From Cristatella mucedo (lineage: Eukaryota; Bryozoa; Phylactolaemata; Cristatellidae): a DNA stretch of 64,000 nt. The notes beneath the pieces were generated by a model that was given only the letters and a program-made list of their open reading frames with translations, had not been told where the DNA came from and searched no databases. The DNA lies in the NCBI GenBank assembly GCA_009760855.2, contig WPIO01000145.1, forward strand, positions 521,001-585,000, read 5' to 3'. Both the position numbers and the translations under genes were made by a program. Positions 56,001 to 64,000 of this stretch are shown here, in pieces; position 1 is the stretch's first letter, and each line of letters starts with the position of its first letter.

Positions 56001-59000
56001 CATTTGGCGCCAGCATATGGCAAGTCTGCAGCCACCTGCAGCAGGCCAACGCAGACGACTAGTCCAAGGAAGCGCAAACGCTGCGGCACTAACACACACC
56101 CTATGAGAGGGGGGCTCGCGAAGTGCAGCATTCGAGGCACGAAGTGTGGCTGCACGAGAGCGCCCGGTGCTAGCGCTAACAGCCTCACCCGTACTCTTCT
56201 TCGACGAGGACGATGCCGCCGACCCAGATGTGCTGCCAGGCTTGCCCTGTCGAACCTGCCAAACAGACCAGCGAGTGCTCAGTGGGCATGCCGCTCAGCG
56301 CGCGCCAGGGGGTAGGTGAGGTGTTTTCGCCTAACAACCCAGGCTATTTGCTCCAAACCGGTGGCACTCGATCCTCAGCCCCCCTCGTGCAAGCACAGAG
56401 ACAGCTTCTAAAGCTCTCCAGCTCCTCTGTACGTGAGGCTGCTGCTGATTCAACCAATCTTTGCTTTGTACCCTACTTTTACCATGAGAAGGCCCAACCA
56501 CCACTCTTGCGCACTGTTAAGTGTGAGAAAGAATATAACTCAGAGAAGCAGTAAGTATACATCTACAGCAGAGAAGGCTAGTATTGCAACACTTGAATAC
56601 TTGAATATATGCTAGGCAATTTCAAGTTTCCTCGTCATCAGCTGCAATAGCAATAATAAGTTGCTTGTATAGCGCCCCGTGAGAACCAACTTTTTATCCA
56701 GGTGCGTTAAACTTACTGCAAAATTATAGGCAGATATGCAAAAAACTGTTTCTGTTACCACAAGATCACTCACTTCAAAATTGTACAATTTATATACACT
56801 TACTAGCATCTCTGTGAGGTCTTTTACAGCTTTGCTTTCTTAATGGAGTGCCACTTGATAAGATCGAGTTTGACGATAAAAAGCATTGCAGGTTAGCTAT
56901 GGCTCGGAAACATCTCCACTGGCGATTGAACGACACAGCTGGCTGCATGCAGCAGTGGCCACAAATGTTGTTTTTTTATACTATCTTGCAGCACCCAGAT
57001 AGCTTCTCAGATCTCCGAGTTGCTGCCTCAGGCAAGAAGAACAAGTGTTTCTGGCAGTGATGGTCATAGAAGAGCTAGTTTCAAGCTGATAGCCATGATG
57101 CATAATACAGCGATGTGGTCATCCTCAGCTTAGGCACATCGCCTTCTCGTAATCCTAAGCATCAGCAATGCTTAATAATAATAATACTAGCTAATTTAAT
57201 AGCCTCTTTTATATAGCGACAGAAGAGCCTTTACAGCAATCACCACCACTTGCAGTGGCGATAAAGGATCGCCCACCGCAGAATTCGAACCCATGACCTC
57301 GGGACCTCTGTCGTGAAAAGCAACCAGCTTATCCAGTGTGCCATCACGACTCATTGCATCGTTAAGCATCATACGAAAATGCTTTCAACATCATCAAAGA
57401 GGTTGGCAATATCAAAAGAAGCTATTCTAGAGTGCTTAAAAAAAAGACTAGACCGCTATGGTCTAGTGAAAGCTCTAAACATGAGTAATAAGGTCAATAG
57501 TTTCGGTTATTTGCATGTGTGTCATTCAAATGTAACTAGGCAACGAAGTTTACTCTGATGTATAGAGCAAGAGCTCTTTTACAGCATATGTGAAGTGCGC
57601 AGAAGAGATTAAGTTCCTTCAGGGTACCGTACAAAGGTAATAATAATATTATCATTAAGAGCTTGAACACCTTGCACCACGACACCTCTAACGTCGCTGT
57701 AATGCTACACCAATTAAAGCGATGCTGGCTATTTTCCAACCAGACCTCTATATACAGTGCTGGCTCGAAAAATCTATGCACCGAGGATCGACCTAATCTC
57801 TGATAATCCAGTTTGTTCATGAACTCCAGGCCAAATTTCGCCGGAGCATATGATTTGCACGAGTTAGCAATATCTGTCTAGGTTTTTAACTATCTCAGTT
57901 TGATAAAAGCATGCACTAAATTAAACTAGTGGCTCATTATTTCAGGGAACACATTAAAATCCATTCAGGTCACAATTGTTTTGGTATATCATATGTTTGC
58001 CAAGATTTCTAAAGCAGTGTTGTAGTGCTCTATGGCTCTTTTTTCATCACGAAACGTAGTGAGCTGGTTTCTTGCTCTAACTGTACTGCCGATTTCTTGC
58101 ATATTCTCAAGCCAGATTTGGCCTGTGTATGTGTAAGCATAAAACGAGAAATTCCCCAAAACAAGTGCCTGACACAGTTGTTAAAATACATGGTGCATTT
58201 ACTGCTTCATCTTAATAATCTTACTCTGTGGTAGCAAAAACTCTGCAAAGTTTCAGATTTCTATTATTTCCCATGGTGCGTCGATTTCTAACAGAATCTC
58301 TGCTTTATCTTCACATAAGCCAAAGGGCTCGAGCCCACGGCCTCAGCCGTCAAAGGCTAGCACCTTAACCTCTGGGCAAAACCAAGACAAGATCTGTTAC
58401 AAGGCGTGCTGCCGCTGACGATTGAACAGCAACTAAATTCGGCCAATCGAGTGATCAAACTGGCAGCACTTACAGCTCCCACGGTGGGTGGCTGCACAGA
58501 CTCAGAGCCTCCAGTCTTGCTCGTGGGTGGCACCAGAGCAATTGGAGTGCTGCCACGTGGTTTCTGCTGCTGCTGCTGCAGCGGGGCTGCTGGGATGCTG
58601 CTTGCCTGCTTATCACCGTGCAGTGCCGAGCTCGGCTCTTTGCTTCCCTTCAAGTGCCCAACGGTGGCAGACAGTTCTGAAAGAAGAAAATGGAAATCCT
58701 CCCAATAAAAGGGTGCCGAACCTGAGTCTCAAGGCTTTCTTCGTCCGCAGCCAGGCTCTGCCACACCCACCCCCTTGCTCTTGCCTGCACAGCTGACCTT
58801 CCGTACCTGACTATCTTTAATGCTATCACACCCCGACTATCTTGCATGGTACATCAAGTATCACGTCTCCGCATCCTTTACGAACAAATGTTATTAGAAG
58901 AATCACCATGGTGAGAGCCAAAGACGCAACCGAAAGCAATTATACTGTCATGCTGACAACGACTACATTAATTCATTGCCCAGCCGGCTTGCTGCTTTGT

Positions 59001-59603
59001 ATTTGAGGGTCAACAAATGCTAAGTCAGGTGCTGTTAAATATAAAAGGTCCGCTTCCATCACGTGACGTGCATCAATAGCTTGATTTTTTTTTATTAAAT
59101 ATGATTTCCAGATATGCCACTTGGTATTGGAAGGCGAATTGCTGACAAGTGGAAAATCTACTGAGCCTCTCTTCATGTATTTAGAGTAATAATACGATGA
59201 TAAAAATTTCTACAATTCCCTAAGAGAACCAAACCTCTTTTAAGGCATTTTTAGAAATGCTTAGAAAGCAAGCTTGTCAACTAAGCAGCACAACGACTTC
59301 AGCAAGCATAAGCACACTGGCGACAATCCACATGGTCGAAGCAAATTTATGTAAAACTGTTCAGCAAGCCTACAAAAACTGCTAGCATGCATCTTCCAAA
59401 CGAAGCTTAGCATCGTACCATCTGCTCATCTGCACCTGTTCCTCACAGAAATTCTTGGGTCCATGGCTATTGTCATTTGTGCACTTACGTGTGCTAACAC
59501 TGTGCATGATGCCGCTAATAAGATCAACATGCTTCACATACAGCACGTCTAAAAAGCCCAGAGAAAGATTCGGGTCTTTGAGGGGCTATACAAATGTCTT
59601 AAT

Positions 59604-59636
<33 letters not shown>

Positions 59637-62066
59637 AATAATAAAACACAATCACAGGTTGCAGCAAACCAACTCCTGCATCCCTGCAATGTGTAAAGTG
59701 CACACCACCTCATGTCTCAGGTTTACAGTGGGAGACAAGTTGGGATTGAGGAGTAGTCACACAAAGAGTCAGTCACACAATGCTAGAAAACAATCACAGG
59801 TCACACGGCTTCGGGAAAGGCTCACAGTGAGCACGGCTTACCTTTATTGACAGCCGGATGATCATCTCGAAGCAGCGGAACTTTGAAGTTACCTTCCACC
59901 TTCCTGCTACTCGGCAGCTCAGACGGCGGTGGCATGGCCACGCTGTTAGGCTGCAGAAGCAGCTGCTGCCGCTGCTGCTCGTTTGGTACGAAAGATGCGC
60001 TTCTGGCAGCAGCTGCCGAAGAAACCTGGTACAACGGAGCAGCAACATCAATATTGACCCAGCCACTGGCAGGAGACCGACCACAAGTAGGAGGAACAGG
60101 ACACAGGACTGTGTCGCCAGGTGGCTGCAGCCAAGATGACCAGTCGCAGTGCTGCGAAAGGGAGAAAAGAGAAGAGAAAAAGAGAATGATACCAAGAGCA
60201 GGAGGCAGAGCAGCCTCCGTGCCGTTCGACATCGGCAAAAAGGAGCCAGTACAGAAGGGCACGAAAAACTCGGGAGTCAATTATCTCCATTTGCCTCTTC
60301 TCTCAATTTCCGGGGGGGGGGTGTGGTGGTGGTGGTGGTGTAGTACTATCTCCCTGAAGCCATCCACGAAGCAACTTGAAGTGACTGGCAACTCCCTACC
60401 GGATTGGAAAAAGCGTGGGGGGGGGGGGTGGTGGGGGGAAGAGAATGAAAGCAATTACCCACGCTGGCAAAGCAGTGGCTACGAGCTGTGCCCTGCCTTT
60501 CGGCATATGGTAGGTGCAAGTGGCTAGTTTTGCATGCTGCCTGTAAGCCTTCTTTTCCATCTAGCTAGCTGTGCACGGCAGCGGGCTGCAGAAGAAAGCG
60601 GTGGCCTGTGGTTAGGCCTCACCGGCACGGCCATTGGGAAATAGCCATGCGTGGCAGTGCTCCGTCCTAGCGAGCAACTGAACAGCATGCAAACCTCTTA
60701 TCTCATCGATTGCCTGTACTTTACCTGATCCGCAGTGGCCGTGTTCTGTGCGCGCAGAGCCTTCAGCTCTCTCATGAAGTCGGCAGGCCGTGCACTGCTC
60801 CCCAGCACACGGCAGACGGCTTCAATCTCTGCCTCACTGTATCCCTGCATCCGTGCAAAGCTGGCAACGTCTGCAAAGGGTAACTCGCGTGACACTAACC
60901 TGACATAAAACTGGCTAGCTGCCATCAGTCGCCAATTCAAGCGAGAGTCATGCAACGGCAACAGTGCTGCCCACTACAAAGAATGCAGCATGACATACGC
61001 TTCCGGCCAGACGAGTAGTACACATGGCAACTAGGCAGACCGAATGGCCCTACATCGGTAGCAGCCAGAGAGCTCACTCGAATACGGCTGCTGCAGCTGT
61101 CACTACGGTGTATCTGCAGGCGTTCATCTCGTTAGTGACTGCATCCAGTTACTACTCTGATGCCAGCGTCTTGTTGGCAACAGACGTCTGCCTGCTGTCT
61201 CCGAGTCGAAGAGCAGAACACTTGACAGCACACTGGGTTTTTTAACCTTATAAGTTGTCCAAGATTTAAGTTCCCAGTGGGTACAGAACCGTTGTCTAAG
61301 TACCGGCAGGGCAGCACTTATCTAATGTGCTGCACAACCGGAGAGGCAAAAGTTCACGTGTAGTTTAATTTCTGAGTGGGTTTCAGTATGTAGGCGACAT
61401 TACAAATGACTGACGGCATGGACTGGGAAGGAAAGCAGATTCGCGCATTACACAATAAAAGCTTCGACGTGTCGAAGACTAGTCCAGACTTGCCCAGATT
61501 TTTGGTTCAGAGACTTTTTCCAGATGCTATACGGCAGCTAGATTGTGCTACTACTACAGTCAGACGAATCTTTGCACAAAATTACGAGTACCTAGCCTTG
61601 CATAGACATCCACGTCTGCAGCAGAATTTAACGAACCTGCCTAGATGCTGATCCTCCAGAAAGCACGGTATTCCGCTGACCGGCAGGGGGCGGCGGCTAA
61701 AAGCTGCACACTATGCTGCTTTCGGGTTCGCTTGGCTAGAAAAGCACGCAAAGAGCCAGCAGTCAATGAGCTAGCACCCAGTTAGCTAAGGAGACAAAGC
61801 ACTCGGCAATATAGCAATACATGGTGACTGCCATCCACCTCGCAGCTCATGATATGCATTCGCACGGTAAATTCATACTTTTGTACTTGTCCTTTAGGTT
61901 TTGGCCATCAGTACTGACTAATTTTACAAGAATTGTTCATTTATCGACTTTTGTGTTTTGATTTTGAACCTGAAACCTAACCTAGTAAAAAAAATTATTC
62001 TACTAGAAAATGTGCGCAGAACACATTGCAGCAGAGCATGTGACAATCTTTCTTCTTTTCTGTCTC

Positions 62067-62155
<89 letters not shown>

Positions 62156-62850
62156 ACTACACCGAACAAGCATAAATATATACGCATAAAAAATATTATG
62201 TCAAGTGCCCAGCAAAAACTGTTTTCAAAATTCCTATGCCATGGAAGACTATGCATTACACCTAGTCACAAAAGTCAGCTATAGAAACCTCAAAGCATAC
62301 TAAATATGCTATAAGCATAACTTATATTATGCTTTAAGGAGGATTCATACAATTCCGAGGTTCTAATGTGCCACTAAAAATGGGGACAATGGGAAAGAAG
62401 ATGGCTGTCTGTGCTTTGAGGGATTTAGTCAAGTTTTTGGTCCGGGTCAGGAGGTGAGGCTTATGCTACACTAAATCACTCTTGCTGCTTGCTTGGAGTG
62501 GAAGCGCCGACCAACTGGGCATTTCTTTCCAGTCACATGCACACATGCACGAATGAACAAGCCTGTGTGCTTGCACTTGCAACCACACACACAAGCACAA
62601 GCACACGAGCACAAACAAGTGTGCGCACGCACACGGTGCTAGCATCTTATTTGCATTTATGTATTGCAACAAACAAGATTAAAAACATGAGATGAAGCTT
62701 AAAATTACACATTATAAACATATACGTCTTTACACAGTACAACATGAGGGCTGGCAGTAAAGATTTAGCAGCCTCAAATGTGGTTTACAAGGACTTACCC
62801 ATGTTTTTCGTTGACTTGCTAGAGAACGCCAAAACAGCCGGAATCGGCAT
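50006..62850 (-). CDS. NYN-domain ribonuclease with two UBA-like domains (Regnase/N4BP1-like)
   Basis: Proteins of the ZC3H12/Regnase and N4BP1/KHNYN group cut RNA with an NYN (PIN-like) domain. Ten exons join in phase: 62853-62799 (ATG at 62850), 60870-60725, 60151-59842, 58676-58474, 56255-56189, 55164-55013, 54528-54332, 51149-50925, 50394-50287 and 50108-50006, totalling 520 residues. Two UBA-like domains (about 18-60 and 260-302) precede the nuclease domain (about 363-518). Nuclease motifs are LRHIVVDGSNVAM (catalytic Asp369), GRGHKDITVVVP, RPYDDK, NYDGVVISNDNY and DDPMGRHGPSLDEL. All four acidic positions known to bind metal in Regnase appear to be kept. The protein stops right after the nuclease domain, so the CCCH finger of ZC3H12 proteins is absent. 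Linkers are rich in Gln, Ser and Ala. An upstream non-coding exon is possible, since the first exon has an acceptor 3 bases before the ATG. Confidence 0.92.
51930..53070 (-). mobile_element. LINE family 1, internally deleted
   Basis: On minus, a palm-domain piece (RVPLISVLLDLSVAFDPIDH, 52795-52529) with N-terminal flank up to about 53070 is joined to a C-terminus and 3' UTR piece that ends at about 51935 (signature tctttctagacactttacat). The middle of the polymerase, including the catalytic box, is missing. It lies in the NYN gene intron 7. Confidence 0.82.
53071..54065 (-). other. NYN gene intron 7 sequence
   Basis: No gene or known repeat recognised. Confidence 0.4.
54066..54160 (+). mobile_element. 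LINE family 1 3' tip
   Basis: Signature gcgcctagaaagggattgag and tctctgagggtgctttatcg, then attattattatta. Confidence 0.8.
55600..55870 (-). mobile_element. LINE family 1 3' end fragment
   Basis: Reversed tail (aataataataataataataa), then gcgcccttagagaactgaat and 3' UTR matching the subfamily at 2408-2650. In NYN gene intron 5. Confidence 0.8.
56645..56850 (-). mobile_element. LINE family 1 3' fragment, diverged
   Basis: A degraded signature (tatagcgccccgtgagaacc, tatccaggtgcgttaaactt) follows a short reversed tail. Confidence 0.55.
57195..57355 (-). mobile_element. SINE family 2
   Basis: Reversed copy: cgacagaagagcctttacag tail region, cttgcagtggcgataaagga, then cagaattcgaacccatgacc, the reverse complement of a tRNA box B. 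Confidence 0.72.
57575..57656 (+). mobile_element. LINE family 1 3' tip, diverged
   Basis: Contains tttacagcatatgtgaagtg, agaagagattaagttccttc, and a short aat-repeat tail. Confidence 0.6.
57840..58280 (+). repeat. Unclassified interspersed repeat, copy 2
   Basis: Collinear with 12750-13590 in the same orientation (see that entry). It lies in NYN gene intron 4, just downstream of the exon at 58676-58474. Confidence 0.65.
58322..58390 (-). mobile_element. SINE family 1 head fragment
   Basis: Reversed box B (gggctcgagcccacggcctc) and box A (cttaacctctgggcaaaacc), without the tail. Confidence 0.6.
59180..59300 (-). mobile_element. LINE family 1 3' tip, diverged
   Basis: Reversed tail remnant, then ccctaagagaaccaaacctc and ttttaaggcatttttagaaa. 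Confidence 0.55.
59400..59650 (+). mobile_element. LINE family 1 3' UTR with (CAA)n/(ATA)n tail
   Basis: Matches the family 3' UTR (tgctaacactgtgcatgatg) and a degraded signature at 59555-59590. The tail is replaced by CAA repeats (about 59601-59633) and then ATA. Confidence 0.7.
60871..62798 (-). other. NYN gene intron 1
   Basis: Starts gtaagt and ends ccctttgcag. It contains a (CT)n tract at about 62070-62150. No other gene was recognised. Confidence 0.6.
62070..62152. repeat. (CT)n microsatellite
   Basis: Uninterrupted CT repeat of about 80 bp in NYN gene intron 1. Confidence 0.95.
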
Positions 62851-62853
62851 GGA

Positions 62854-64000
62854 CTGCAAAGAGAAAATGGATTACAGTCAGGCCTAAAAACTGCTATTCC
62901 GGCAAACGAGCAAGCGAGTGACATGCCCTCAGCAGGTCGGTAACATGCATAGTTCGACTACAGCTTATCTGAGGCAAACCATCAAATGAATAACAAAGCA
63001 AAGGGACATACAGCACAAATGGCATATCAAGCTCGACATCAGCACGAGCCCATCTTACGGCCGCACGAGATGGCACGGCACAATACAAAGAAGGAAAAGT
63101 ATAGCCTGATAGCCCTTATGTCGGATTAAGGTAGCGCCAACTCCCCCACCACCTGCCCTGCCCCGTTGGAATATCGTGGTGCTAGAAAAAATAGAAGAAC
63201 GTGTCGTGCCACGGTACTCGGAACCAATGACCTCGAGAAATCGGCTGTCAGTCACACTGCCAACGTTTAGAGAGAAGCTAAGCAGAGTGCCAACGAACGT
63301 GTTAACTGACTTCGTCGAAAAATGACGACAAGCACAAAGGCAGTGTCAGCAACATGGTAGTGACACGGCTCAAGGACAATGGCAACAACTGGTCAGGGAC
63401 CTGTGTGCTTCAAACTTTGCACTCGAAGCCCGCCAGGCACTACGCTGGATGAGGCTACCCTCGGCTCTAGCTTCCGGCAGACGGAGGGGGAGGGAGGGAG
63501 GGAGAGCTGGCAGAGATAGCAGCTCCGGCTTCAGCCTTTTTTGCTCGCAAAGTGGGGCGGTGTGACGCTGCCCAGCCACTGCCGAGTCCCCAACCATCTG
63601 CCTGCTCGCACGCCGCTGGGCAGAGGACTCTGTACATAGCATCTCTATGTGTGCCCTTATGCCTCCATCGGGCTCAAGATGGTGTTATGTGTCCAACCAT
63701 CATCTACTGCCGTGTCTAGATCGATCAAAATCGACTCATAAAGTGGCTGCATTCTCACGAGGGTCGGCACAGTGTAGCTCTCGAATATTATTTGCTTGTC
63801 TCAGATTCATAAGGGAGAGAGGAAAGGAGACAGAAAGTGACAGAGAAAAGGAGAGCAGCTGGAATGGCGATACGACATTGCAGAAGCATTTTGTCAAACG
63901 CCTGAGTGCAAAAATATGTGCTTATGAGTCACTGTGCAGATACCCAGCAGAGGTTGCACAGTAAGCTGCACCAGTCCCCCTAAACCGTGCAATGTAAGAG
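62854..64000. other. Region upstream of the first NYN coding exon
   Basis: Probably intron, 5' UTR or promoter of the NYN gene. A GGGA-rich patch lies at about 63486-63507. No coding domain was recognised. Confidence 0.4.

Noticed and set aside
55836-56315. 159-codon plus frame
   Set aside because: Antisense to the short NYN-gene exon 56255-56189, partly overlapping a LINE fragment, and without any domain.

Overview
The window is nuclear DNA from an invertebrate animal. Genes are split by GT-AG introns. Exons are GC-rich, with runs of Ala, Gln and Ser codons. Introns and intergenic DNA are AT-richer and packed with broken non-LTR retrotransposons (LINEs of the L2/CR1 type), tRNA-derived SINEs, a terminal-inverted-repeat element and long microsatellites. 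I see no operons, bacterial genes, viral genes or CRISPR. The species cannot be named from the sequence alone.

Three genes are recognised. I rebuilt each exon by exon from splice sites, reading-frame phase and family motifs. (1) ATP6AP2, the (pro)renin receptor and V-ATPase accessory subunit, runs on + from 25763 to 37381. (2) MCEE, mitochondrial methylmalonyl-CoA epimerase, runs on + from 43371 to 48890 in six exons and gives a complete 167-residue protein. (3) An NYN-domain ribonuclease related to Regnase/ZC3H12 and N4BP1/KHNYN runs on - from 62850 to 50006 in ten exons. It gives a complete 520-residue protein with two UBA-like domains in front of the nuclease domain. MCEE and the NYN gene are convergent, their stop codons 1.1 kb apart.

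The first 20 kb hold three low-complexity, probably nuclear proteins that I cannot name: a coiled-coil protein (+, about 3882-5379), a 783-residue protein (-, 11380-8511), and a large protein with a PLDLS motif (-, starting about 20155, one exon of 4 kb).

The rest is repeats. LINE family 1 ends in ATT repeats, LINE family 2 ends in a TTACA-type repeat, and two SINE families are present. SINE family 1 has the same 3' tail as LINE family 1, the usual sign that a SINE borrows a LINE's enzymes. Insertions are nested: family 2 LINE in family 1 LINE, SINE in LINE, LINE and SINE inside the inverted-repeat element. Every LINE copy seen is truncated or frameshifted. No confirmed new system was found. 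The most notable items are the NYN protein's duplicated UBA-like exon, the inverted-repeat element, the LINE-SINE pairing and a 26-bp minisatellite.
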